From contig CP084618.1 in NCBI GenBank assembly GCA_025917655.1, positions 806,001-870,000 of the forward strand: DNA of 64,000 nucleotides, read 5' to 3'. How positions within the stretch are numbered: position 1 is the stretch's first letter; each line of letters begins with the position of its first letter. Positions 1 through 11,070 of this stretch are shown here, in pieces. Made by a program: the position numbers and the translations under genes. The DNA comes from Chlorella sorokiniana (taxonomy: Eukaryota > Chlorophyta > Trebouxiophyceae > Chlorellales > Chlorellaceae). The notes under the pieces are model-generated. The model was not told the origin of the DNA. It saw only the letters and a program-made list of their open reading frames with translations, and made no database searches.

Positions 1-57
1 GGGAAAGAAAAAACTTTTGGTTTTCATTATGCGAATAGACCTCAAACAGTAAACTTT

Positions 58-92
58 AATATTTGTTTCAAAAATATTTGTTTCAAAAATAA
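58..92. repeat. 15-bp tandem repeat in AT-rich flank
   Basis: Two and a bit copies of ATATTTGTTTCAAAA stand at 59-73 and 74-88. The first 130 bases are far richer in A and T than the rest of the window. They lie past the stop of the minus-strand gene at 161, so they are its 3' flank. No gene is visible in 1-160. Confidence 0.7.
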
Positions 93-160
93 GACTCTTC
101 TGGATAAAACCTCTTCTCATTGCAGCAGGGTGTCTAGCATTGCACAATCTGCGCAACAAT

Positions 161-3100
161 TCAGTACATGAACTTCAGCAAGCCCATGGGCTTCTTGCCA
201 TCCTTCTGCATGCAGCGCCACTGCTCTGGCACCGTGAAAATCTTGGCTGTGGGGCGCACGCTGCCCTGCTCGTTAAGCCTGAACTCGTTGTCCATCACTT
301 TTTGCTGATCCATGTTAGCAGCTTGTTGCAGTCTGCAAAAAGCGTTGTTGTTGTCTATGTTGTTGTCAACATGGTCGGCACAGAACATCAAACAAACAGC
401 TGACGCTGCATACCCACCCTGCCAGCGATTAGTGTCCTGGCCTTCGCGTCATGCTGGCACCACCCTGCCCTGCCTCATGCCCTCCTGCGAAACAAGACGC
501 AACAACAAGAAGTGATTGTAGAGGCCAGCAGGGAGGTCAAGGAAGGGCAGCCAAGTGACCGTCGAGGGCTGCGATCGCTACCATTGCCAGCTGCAACATG
601 GGCAACATGGCGGGTGGGGCAGGCTGCCAAGCCCGCTCAGGGCATCAATCGGCACGGGGCCGCCGCCGCCAGGGGTCCCGCTGGGGGTGCGGGTGCCACA
701 CCTGAATGCTGCTGCCGCACCCAGCTGCCGTACATTGCCGACGCTGCTGCCGATGAAGGCCCCATCGCGTGGGTGAGGTGCGGCTGGTATTGCTGCGCAG
801 AGGGCCCTTGCGGGTATCTCAAACCCAACAAGTGCGCAAAAGGGCGTCATAGCCGAGGGATTGCTCGAACAGGAACTGCGGGGGAGCAGTGCAGCGAGCC
901 CTAGCGGCTGCAATGGAAGGAACGGCTGGCTGGACAGCACGTGATGTGTCAAGGCCTGCGCAGCGGAGTGCTGCGCCACGCTGATAGCTGCCTGCTGAGA
1001 CCAAGCGGCTGAATGCTGCACGAGCTGCGGCTGCTGCAAAAGCTGGGGATGGGGCAGCCGCCGCGAGGCCAGGGCCTGGACGGGCCCGCCAGGTGCTTGC
1101 TGCTGCTGCAGCGCCGCTGAATTCATGTGTAGACCTGCAGGGCTGCCTGCAGGCAGGCCGGACGCCTGCCGACTGGCGGGCAGGCAGGAGTACGGGACAG
1201 CCAGCAACCCCTCGTTGTTACGTAAAGGCACCAAGAAAGTGGTGTCCTCCAGCTCAGGTTCGCAGGCCGGCTGGGGGCAGCCAACAGCTGCTGCAACACT
1301 CGCCGATGCTCCTCCTCCAGCTGCTGCATGTCCACGGCGGGCTTGGCCACCAGCCGGTTGAGCAGCTGCGAGGTGAGGGTTGCCCAGCAGGAACTGCGCC
1401 AATGGGTTGCCCTGCATGCAGCACAGCTGCAGGTCCAGCAGATGCTCCCCGATGCTCTTGGGCTTCTGTCCACGCCAGTACTGCATAAAGGGTTACGTTG
1501 CAATGGTGAGCTTCTCATACTGCATGTAAGTATGAAGGGAGGCGCTGGCGTCCGTTGATGGAAAGGCCCACCTGGCTTTGACGGGCCAGCTTGACTTGCT
1601 CCAGTTGCTGCTTGAAGAGCGGGTGGCGAAGCATGTGCTGCACCACCGGAATCTCCTTGAAGTCCTGCACACAAGGACACATGAGTGTGGAGACCGGTCA
1701 AGCTCCACGTACCACGTGCCAGGTACCTGGAAATCGGTCACGCAAAGGAGCGGTTGAAATGCGCGGACACAAGCATGCGATTGGGCGGGGGCAGCCAGCG
1801 CGCACGCTGGCACAAGCAACCCTGGCACCCTGCAGGCTCACCGCGTTGGCATTATCAGATGCCAGCCACAAGGCATCCTGCACGGCGACCATGCCCAGCA
1901 GCTTGACAGCCTCACGCAGGCTTCTGACAGACACGTTGTTGCGCCTGTCTTTGGGCGTCATCTGAAGCAGGGAAGGGCTGGTTAGAACCAAAGAGGGGGC
2001 ATACGTCTGGGTAACCGCACCTCACCTTGGCAAGGTTTGCCTCAAACGTGTCAAACCAGGGGTACAGGTGCTGCAGCAGCGCTGGCGCTACCGTGAGGGT
2101 CATGCGCTCCGCAAAGTACATGTCAAACTCCCGCTGCAAAGCACGGGGAGGCAGACGGGGAGGCGCCAGAGGCAAGGAATTAACCCACAATCTATCAAAT
2201 TGCAGAGGCGGTGGCGAGAGGTAGCCATGACAGCGGCGAGAGCTGTTGTCAAAGACGCAGGCAAGCCTGCATGGTTGTTGGGCCACCATGTGCATGCCAG
2301 CTCACCTTGGCTGCACACTGCGGCAGGCCTGCGAGCGCCAGCATGGGCGCTGGCCGGAAGCAGGCCTCATCTTGCGACCACCTGCACGGGATGCAAGAGG
2401 GGATCGGAAGGGAGGCCTGGTTCAATGAAAGAAAGAACAAGGGCACCAGCACATGCTCCAGGGAACACACGCCGCACAGAACCGCGCCTGCCAATCAGCC
2501 TCAACCCTGCACTCACTCTGCCTCGTCCAGCTGGCACGCGCCGCCCTGTGGAAGGCGCGCAGCACGGAGCGCATGCCGATCAGCCTGTGAAACAGGGGGT
2601 GCACGGCTTCGTTCTGCTCCTTGTAGTCCACGGGCTCGTTACACTGGTCGCGCTTGGCCCACAGCGCCAGGGAGCGCCTGCGTGGGCAGGGAGGATGGAC
2701 AGCGTGAGCATGAGGCAGCGTCACAGCCAGCATGACCAGAAATGATCAGCAGCCCCGTGCACAGCACAAACCCTGCGCTCACCAGGCGGCAATGTCGTTG
2801 GGATCTGGGAACGGCTCGGCGTGCATCGTGAAGCGGGCAAAGAAGTAGAGGGCCAGGGCGTTCATGGGGCAGACGATGGGGTCCACGTTGCGCGACACGC
2901 CTTTGTAGCCTTTGTGGCCCGCCTGCGGTCCCAATGCAAGCACAGCATGTGACATGGACAATAGCTAGCCTAAGCATCACGTGCCAGCGGGCAAGCGAGC
3001 AGCACAGGAGCATGCGCCACCACGTTGGAGGATTACAGGTCACCGACCTTTTGTGTTTTGCCGCCTGTGACCAATGCTGCCTGCACAAAGAACGGGTGGG

Positions 3101-4046
3101 GACCGATGCAGCGCAGCTGGTCGGGCGCAGGAGGTGACACAGGCGGAAGGGGTGGTCGTCGTCGCTGCGCCCCACGGATGAGTGAAGGAAGGTGAAGGCG
3201 CTCCTGCGGGTCGCGCGGGCGCTGGGTCGCGCTGTCAGGGCATGCAGCCAGGCAGGGGTGCAGGGCTAGTGCGTGTTGCAACGGTGTGACAGAAGGCGGG
3301 ACACAGCGGGACACAGCTGTACGGTGCCAGCTTGCCTTTCGCGTTGTGCAGTGTAGGATGGGTCCAGCAGCAGCTGCCGCAGGGCAGCCGTGTACTCGCC
3401 GTAGGCGGAGGTGTCCGTCGCTGTGCCGGCCCGAGGGTTGGCGCCATCAAAATCACTGAAGGGCAGCAGGGCGTCAGGGCAGGAGGCAGGGGATGAAGCC
3501 ACATACAGCCACAAAGAGCCACACATGCAACAGCAGCAGGACTTGACGCACTGAACGTCATGTAACTCACATGTTTCCGTACGGCTCGGACTTGGTCCAG
3601 GGCTGCAGTGGCGGCAAGCAGGCTGCCTGCTTACTGGACGCTTTGCTTCCTGGGGCTGCTGCGGTGACTGCTGCTCCTGCTGCTGCTTCGATGGAAGGTT
3701 CTGATGCAGGACAGCCTGCGCGGACGCTGCGCCCCTCAGCCATGGCGCGGTAATCCACGGCTGCGCGGGCCCGCTTCCTGCTGCGGCCCTGTGCCTCGGG
3801 AGGGTCACCAGACATGAGACTTGGCAAATCTGACACCCCAAACAGTTCCAGCACATCAGGTGGCAGGTTGGGCGACAGCTCAGCTAGGGCGGCGGCTCCG
3901 GCAGGCTGTCGAGGGCTGGCAGCAGGGGCGGCGGCACCTGGGCCTGAGGCAGTGCCGGTCTGGCATCCGTGGCCTGCCTGCGCTGCGGCTGATAGTGCTG
4001 TGAGATTGCCACCGGGAGGCTCAGGCGCTTCACTGTCGGGGCCCAT
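161..4046 (-). CDS. Ndc10 domain II-like protein, probably derived from a Crypton-type tyrosine recombinase
   Basis: Exons (5' to 3'): 3571-4046, 3336-3455, 3048-3203, 2783-2922, 2517-2677, 2306-2381, 2026-2133, 1842-1961, 1572-1664, a long exon starting near 1483, and a last exon 161 to about 328. The start is the ATG at 4046. The first exon is Ala/Pro-rich with a basic patch (RSRKRAR). The core then follows the order expected of Ndc10_II: HSSVGRSDDDHPFRL, GGKTQKAGHKGYKG, a stretch like DPIVCPMNALALYFFARF, PVDYKEQNEAV, MLALAGLPQ, APALLQHLYPWFDTF, AVQDALWLA and HPLFKQQ. Where recombinases carry the nucleophile Tyr (GRW..Y..LP region) I read CFRPAP, so catalysis is probably lost. The intron at 3335 uses a GC donor. 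At least two single-base G/C-run errors seem to break the frame (2544-2546, 3123-3125). A DNA-binding role is inference. The C-terminal third is Gln/Ala-rich and unassigned. Confidence 0.7.
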
Positions 4047-4557
4047 GGATGCTGCTCGCCAGCAGAGCGGCTATGAAGGCCCCCGCCCGTCAGAAAGCGC
4101 CCTGGATATGTATGCGGAGGAATAAGCGAAGGCAGGGACGTGAGGGGGAGCCGACCTTTGGCTCGCGAGTTTCCCTGCCGAGACTGTTCTGCGTGCCGAA
4201 AGAGGCTCTGGAATCTATAAAAGCGGGGTCAGGCCCGGAAAAGGCGGGGTTCAAGCGGGAGTTTTTGTTTCAAGCTTTTCAAGCTTCCAACTCGGCAACT
4301 TGCAATTGCATGCAACAAAGCACTAGTAGCCCAAGCCAATGTTTGTTTCCCAAAAGCCAATGTTTATTTCTGCCACCATAGCACAAATTTGATGCCAATA
4401 AGGTCGAATGGTGGTACAGGCCAGTGCTGAAACAAGTATCTCAGGTTAGCATGAAATAGCTGGGTTTGAACATCTAGTAAGTAGGGTGGACAGCAACTAA
4501 GGAATGTCACGGCAGCGCTCGTGCAATGTGCTGCGTGGTATATAGCAATATATATTG
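4047..4557. other. Spacer between two minus-strand genes
   Basis: This holds the 3' region of the receptor kinase and the promoter side of the Ndc10-like gene. It is lower in GC than the coding parts. Apart from the CCAAT repeat listed separately, and an inverted CAAGCTT/CAAGCTT motif near 4268-4284, I see nothing. A TATAAAAG string at 4217 is on the plus strand, where no gene begins. Confidence 0.5.
4333..4370 (+). promoter_or_regulatory. Duplicated CCAAT motif
   Basis: A 21-bp unit is repeated directly (4333-4353, 4354-4370), each copy holding AGCCAATGTTT. The CCAAT cores are at 4336-4340 and 4357-4361, about 290-315 bp upstream of the ATG at 4046. CCAAT boxes bind NF-Y in either orientation; that these do so here is inference. 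Confidence 0.35.
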
Positions 4558-7500
4558 CTACGTCTGCATCGTTTCGCTGCCACCCTGTTGCGCCTCCAAG
4601 TCGCCAGTAACACCTCTGCCAATGCTGACACTTGTGCTGCCATGGGGAACGCTGCCAGTGGGCTGTGCTGGGTCCTGGAGTGAAGCGAGCAGGGCCCTTA
4701 GCCGCCGCACCACTTCTGCAAAGTCAGGCCGGTCTGCCCCATCCTGAGCCCAGCAGTCCCTGCGAAAGGAACCACCAGGAAAAGGCGTATAGAGTGGTGC
4801 TACGCCAGCTAAAAGCAGCAGCAACTTTCAAACGCAAAAACATAAACACAGCCGCCCTGCTGCAACCTGAATGCATTTCCTGCCACCTACTCCCCAGTGC
4901 CAGCGCACCGCATGAGCTCGCAGTAACTCGCCAGAGCTGGGGCCTGCAACTCATGGGGTCCGGGCAGCGCAGCAGGCACCTCCAGCCGCTGGCCTCGTTG
5001 CACCTTGGCAGCAATCTGCACGTCGTGGAGTGCAGCAGGGGCTCCATGTCACGATGCCTTGTCGGGAGCACAAACGTAAACCCTTGCAGATCGGTAACAC
5101 AGGCAATCACACCGGCCATTGAGCAGTTACTTGTGTGATGCCAGCACCCACCGCAAAGGGCGACTGGCGGCCCCAGGGCAGCTGCCAGGCCAGCAGCTCC
5201 CACAGCACGCAGCCAAAGGCAAAGACGTCGCTGGCGGCGGTGGCGCGCCCGCCCCGCAGCACCTCGGGAGCCTGAAATAGAGGTGGGGTTAAGCAGCATG
5301 ACAAGAGTGTGAATGGGTGAGATTGGTCAACGCAGCTCTACGGCTTGGAGTCAGCGCTCGCATGCCAGTCTCACCAGCCAGCGCGGGTTAGCCGCCCCAA
5401 CGGAGGACACGTCATCGGCAGGCTGCTGCACGCCCTCTAGGATCTTGGACAGGTTGAAGTCTGACACCTGTGGCAGACAATGAAGCACAACAATCACAAC
5501 GCTGCTGCAGGTCACATGCTCATGTCGCCAGCTGCACGACAAGCATCGACAGTACCCAGCAGCGTTCCACCCACCTTCACATGCCAATCCTTGTCCACCA
5601 GCAGGTTGGGGCTCTTCACGTCGCGATGAATGATGGGCGGCGAGCGGCGGTGCAGGTACAGCAGGCCGGTGGCGGCGTCCAGCGCCTGCAAGCAGGAGTT
5701 CAACAAAATTAGCGACTTCCACACACAGCCATCAAGTAAAAGGAAATGGCGCAGCATTAGCCACTCTTGTCACTCACCCAGAGGAGGCGCCGTTCCCACG
5801 TCAGGTGCGCCGCCACCTCTGGCTGCTGGCGGGCGAGGCACAGCACATCATACAGCGAACCGATGCCGCAGTACTCTGGGGGGTTCAAGGATGGCATGCA
5901 AGACGCCTCAGTGCTAAACACAGAGGCACATAGCGCCGGTCAAGAGTCGAAGTGCTTGCCTGTCAGGATGCATGGCGGCCTGCTGCACAGGCCCATGAAC
6001 GGTACAATATTGGGGTGCCGCATGCCAATCATTAGGACAGCCTCCTGCAAAGAGTATGCTTGGCAATGCAGCTCAGCAATGAACTCGGTACACCCAGCCA
6101 GCTGTGCAAACAAATCACCTCACCTCCTGCAGAGCTTGCATGATTTCCGCGGGCAGCTCAAGGTTGCCCTCTTCGGCCGCCTCTGCACAGCAAGCACGTT
6201 CAATAATCTCAACAACAGTCCTCGCGCGGATCTGTGTTGCAGCACATGCAGTAGCACGGCCGGCAAACAACAGCAGGCGATACGAATTTGGCTTGCCTCG
6301 GCTAAGAAGAACTTTGACTGCCACAGGCGTTTCGTTCCACACTGCGAGGTAAACCTGTCTCGGGATGAGGTGTAACAGTTAGTTTGAGACATTGGCGTAC
6401 ACACACTAGAGAACCCATTAGCAAATCAGCATGCATACCCTCAGCCGCCCTCACCTTGCCAAAGGAGCCCTTGCCAATCAGCCGCTGCAGCTGCAGATCG
6501 TCCCATTCCACCTGCCACCGCTGCACTTCTGGATGCAGAGCGCCAGATTTGTGTGCATCGCTGGGATCACTCGTCGCCCCGATGCCGCCGACTGGTCGCG
6601 TGTGCTGGGCTGGTGGGGAGGGGCCCTTGCCGACGTGGCCATGTGGGTTGCGATGGAGAGGACATACGGGTCGCTCTCAAGATGCTGATCACTGCACATC
6701 ACATAGCAACAAGCCAGCAATGTCATTGTCGGGAGGAATGTGAACATGCAAAAGTGGGAGGGCCCGCACCTGGTGGTGGCGGCAGGCCAAGAGCCAGCCT
6801 CCAATCCAAGGGCTGCTGCTGGTGGAATGAGAAAGCTGTCGATTGCTGCCGAGCTGCCCTTGCCCAAGCTGGATAGCATGGGGCTCGGAGGCCCCTTGCC
6901 ATTCAGCAGCGGCTGCTGTCTGCGACGGCTGGCTTCGCGCTTCCTCTTCAACAAGACAAAGCCAACCAGCACCGCCAGCAATACTGCAAACGAGAGAAAC
7001 ATCTAGATGTGGGCGTTGCACAACGCAGTTGTCAACCACTAACCAGCAATGCTCACCAAGGCCGCCCACAACGCCGCCCACCACGGCACCAATCGGCACT
7101 GAGGAGCTCTCGTCAACAGGTGACGGCGGCACTGGCGCAACACCGGGCACCACCGGCAGCACATCGGCCTGATCGCTGCCATTTGTGCTGTGCAGAAAGC
7201 CAAAGGTGCTTGACGCTGAAGCTCTGACGCTTGAAAAGTTCCATTTCCCTGATAGAGGGCCCACCCCGCCGAAGTCATCGGCGGTGGGTCTGCCAAGCTG
7301 CTGGGAGCTGTTGTCGCCCCAGCAATAGGTTGCATTGCTGTGCGTGGCGTTGGCCAGAGACATGCCGCAGGTGTGGCTCCAACCGCTGCTGATGCTGGCA
7401 AAGGCAATGCCGCCTGCCACGGGCAGTGGCGCGCGACTACGCTCCAACTCCCTTACATCGCGAGTGAATCCAAGTTGAGAGTAGCTGTTTGAGCCCCAAC

Positions 7501-10500
7501 AATATGCTAGCGACGAGTTGAGCTCCAAGCCGCAGGTGAAGGACTCGCCGGCTGTTAGTTGGCGCCACGTATAGCCACCTGCCACTTGCGTGGGCAAGGA
7601 CACAGCATAAAGGGTGCTGTTCACACCCAGCTGACCGTCCTCGTTTAGCCTACACCAACAACATGCATTAAACGTTCAGAAACAAGGAACCAGAAAACCA
7701 AAGCACCATTTATCTGGCATCTCCCTCTACAGTTTCTTACCCCCAACACCATGCAACATGCTGGTCATCCAGACCGCAGGCATGATAGGAGCCCGCCACG
7801 ATTTGAATGAAGCGATGGTCCGCCGCCACTGCGGTCTCTTCCAAGTACTCAATTGTAAAATCTTTTGTGTTTTCTGATGATGGCGCATCAACTGCGATGC
7901 CCAGCTGCCCCACTTCGCCTCCTCTGAACGACAACAGGTGACATACATCACTCAAGCGGGAATTCCGTATGTGGCTCTGGCAGGTGACACTTTCAGCGTA
8001 CCCACAACAATACGTCGAAAAGTTCATGTCCAATCCGCACATAAAGTTTTCACCGATGGCAAGCTGGCGTAGGGTCCGCGTGGGCATGCTTGGGACAGGA
8101 ACAGATGAGCCACTGTTGTTACCATTGCAGAATGGTCCAGATCCCTGCACGACAAAATGCACATTAGTAATGTGAGATACAAGGCACGTGGCACAACATG
8201 AAGCAGAGCGATTGTGTTTGATGTTCATTTCATTTGGCTTACCCAGCAATGTGCGTGGCCATCATTGTCTATCCCGCAAACATTGCCACTGCCTGCACTG
8301 ATCGCTTTGTAAGCCATCCCACCCGCAACAGGCAGTGGTTCCACAGCAAACCCAAGGTTGTAGCCCAAACCGAGGGTGCCCAAGTAGCCTTCTTCACCGA
8401 AGCATGTAATGGTGCCGTTCACTTGGAGGCTACACACACTGCCACCTGGAGAAGCAACAGCAATCTGTAATGCCTGGCCTGGCACAGCCACTGGTTGCAC
8501 GGATGTTCGCCCGTCTGGCGTGTTGCTCAGCTCGCCCCACTGGAGCACTCCCGTTTCAGGAAATGCATCTGCGAAGACAGAACAGATATATGAGGCACAT
8601 ATTTGGTGGATCCGGCAAGTGCACGAGCAGCGGTGCAACACACCAAACGCTCACTTGCTGAGGGCGGCGCCGGGGGTGTGGGTACCGGCAACGACAGCTG
8701 GACGTTGTTGACCAAACCATACGTGCTCAAAGCGCCGGAGGCGAGGCTGCTGAAGTTGTAAGTCGAGTTCAATCGATAAACGGGAATAGTTGCGCGCGAG
8801 TCCACCACCCAGATGCTACCATCAAGCTGCGATCTGCAAGACCCGTTATGCAAGCAACAAGACCTGGTGCAAGATTACATCTCTTGTGCTTGAGCTCGCA
8901 AGCTTACCCCCAACAGTATGTCGCTCCCGTTGCATCTCCTTCCGCCACTTCAATGCCGCAAGCTAGCCAACGCCCTGTTGCTAGAGCCTTGAACCGTCTG
9001 CTGCTCACTTCCACAGGCAATCGACTGCCATTCAATGCAACATCAGCAGCTGGCGGCACCAGAGTGTCCAACAGAAGCTGCAAGATTGATGGACGCAACG
9101 GCTCGCTGTAAGTAGGCATCGACGTCAGTTAGCATTGCAGACAACTGACCAACAAGAACATGGATAATCAAGGCTGATTCTCACCCCCAGCAGAACGCCT
9201 TCCCAGTGTCCCGCTCAAGGCCACAAGTGTAATGGCCGTAGGTGCTCAACTTTGACCACTTGAAGAACCCAGCTACCTTGACAGGCACAGAAACAGAGAA
9301 ATTTGCCAAGCCGATGCCGCACTGGCCAACATCGTTCCTCCTGCATCCACAACGCTTTGCCATCAATGCAGCCACGCCTCCGACAGCCTTTATTTGATCA
9401 GCCACAAGCTGGCATCAGCTCACCCCCAGCACCATGCATCATTGCTGTCGTCGATGGCACAGCAGTGCTCAAATCCTGCTGCAAGCTCGGCAAACCTATG
9501 TCTGCCAACCACAAGAGTCTCCGAAAAGGAACTAGGGCTGCTAGCATATGCAACTGTGTATGTTTGAAGAGAGGGACCATTGTTGCCTAACTGCCCAAAG
9601 TACGACGATCTGCAGAAGACATCACACAAGGTCAGGCAAGCAACAATACTGGTGCCACACTGAAGGGCTTCAGCCCACCCGCAACAATACGTGTTTCCTG
9701 TGCCCTTTTCGATGGCACATGAAAATGTGCCGCCGACGGCAAATTGGGCAAGGGTGCGGTCTGGCATCACGGATGTTGGCACTTCTTGTCGCCCGCTGCT
9801 CCAACCTGGTATGTAGCCTGGGTTGCATATTTGGTTGTCAGTGGAACCCTGCGCAAGCGAATGGAACAAACCTGAGCCACCAACATGCCAGTAGACAAGG
9901 TGGGTTGCAGAGCATATGCGGTCTATACCCAGCATTGCGCGGATCCGTTGGCCAGCAAACCGCAAGTTGCGTTTGAGGATGCACTCAACGCAGTGTATGC
10001 GCCCCCGCCATAAACTATGGACGGCGAGCTTGTCCAGGGCTGATCGCTGACATACCACGGCGAGACGGTGCCCAGCTGGCCATCACTGTTCTGACCAATG
10101 CACACAGCTGAGCCGTTGGCAAGCAGCCCACACACGTGCAGGTCCCCCGCAGCGAGCGAAATATAGGGTTCCTCGCCAGGCAGAGGGATGGGCTGAATCG
10201 TGGAATTCACAGTGGTGAAAGGCAGGGTCAAGCCTGCAGACATTGGTGAGCGTGAAGATGAGCATTGCATGCTCCAAAACATACTTTCTGCAGGACCACT
10301 TCATGAGGGTGCTCACCCCAGTACAGTGCTCCACTGGCAGGGACATCTGCGAGCAAAGAAGTGCCACTGTTGATCATTTGGGTTGGAATCGGCCAGGATA
10401 TGCCCAGAAAATGTATGACACGCAGCGCTCACCCGCTGCCGCGGCGACCTGCACCGCCGCTGTGACAAGGAGGTGCCACAGAACAAGGCCTGCGCTGCAA

Positions 10501-10511
10501 GTCCCAGTCAT
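4558..10511 (-). CDS. CRINKLY4-like receptor kinase: RCC1-like ectodomain, one TM span, TKL-type kinase
   Basis: The first exon (10433-10511) encodes a signal peptide ([19 protein letters not shown]). There follow about twelve blades ending in C(W/C/F)G or CWV, each with an upstream Cys-Gly type pair: for example [55 protein letters not shown]. Many Asn-X-Ser/Thr sites fit a secreted domain. A Pro-rich stalk leads to a membrane span ([17 protein letters not shown]) and then KRKR near 6950. The kinase starts near 6520: glycine loop [12 protein letters not shown] lysine, [11 protein letters not shown], catalytic loop [15 protein letters not shown] in place of [21 protein letters not shown], and RPDF near the end. 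Stop at 4558-4560. The plan equals plant CR4/ACR4 receptors, whose ectodomain is a seven-blade CWG propeller; the ligand is unknown. The kinase core reads as TKL/RAF-like. Homology to CR4 rather than convergence is not proven. Confidence 0.85.
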
Positions 10512-11070
10512 GCTGGCGAATGGTCGGCTCAAGAATTTGTCGCCGTCTCAAGAACTTCAAGGGTGTACATGGCCCCCAGTCAGGCCGCGGCCGGGTTGTG
10601 GGCAAAACCAGCCCCGAAGGTTCGGCTCAACAAGCGCGCAAAACCCATACACCTGAAGTAGATAGCGCGCACGCCCAGCCCTCGTACTCCGCTTGAGAGC
10701 CAAACCTCAACTGCAGTACAACAAGTTCATATGTACTTCGGTTCACTGACCAGGCTCTCGGGGCCCTCATTACTGGTGATTCACAGATAAGTGTTTTGTC
10801 ACAGACACACAATTCAAGCTGGCTGAGATATCAACCCACTCATTACGACCCCTTTTTTCTTGCGTCACTGAAGGTCAGCATGTGGGAGTCCCGGGCACGC
10901 CTCAGAGCCTGCCTATGAGGAGTCCCGCGCTGTCCATGCCTCTTGCGTTAGTTTGTGCCAACCTTCCGAGCCCACTATTTTCAACGCAGTCGCCCTCACA
11001 GCCACTTTACAAAGCAACAAGCAGGGGATGGGGCGGCCCCGCAGATCCATCATTGTCAGCAAGTCCCCAA
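10512..11070. other. Spacer: SF1 3' UTR and receptor-kinase promoter
   Basis: No coding segment is recognisable. The SF1 poly(A)-type signal lies at 11007-11011. The rest is lower in GC than the genes and holds nothing I can name. Confidence 0.5.
11007..11011 (-). terminator. TGTAA poly(A)-type signal for SF1
   Basis: TGTAA on the minus strand, 60 nt after the SF1 stop. UGUAA is the usual poly(A) signal of chlorophyte algae. No transcript end is shown. Confidence 0.55.

Noticed and set aside
161-4046. Intact Crypton transposon
   Set aside because: Many introns, a replaced Tyr at the likely nucleophile position and no visible end repeats argue for a host gene.
4217-4224. TATAAAAG as a TATA box
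   Set aside because: It points along the plus strand, where no gene starts; the neighbouring genes are on the minus strand.
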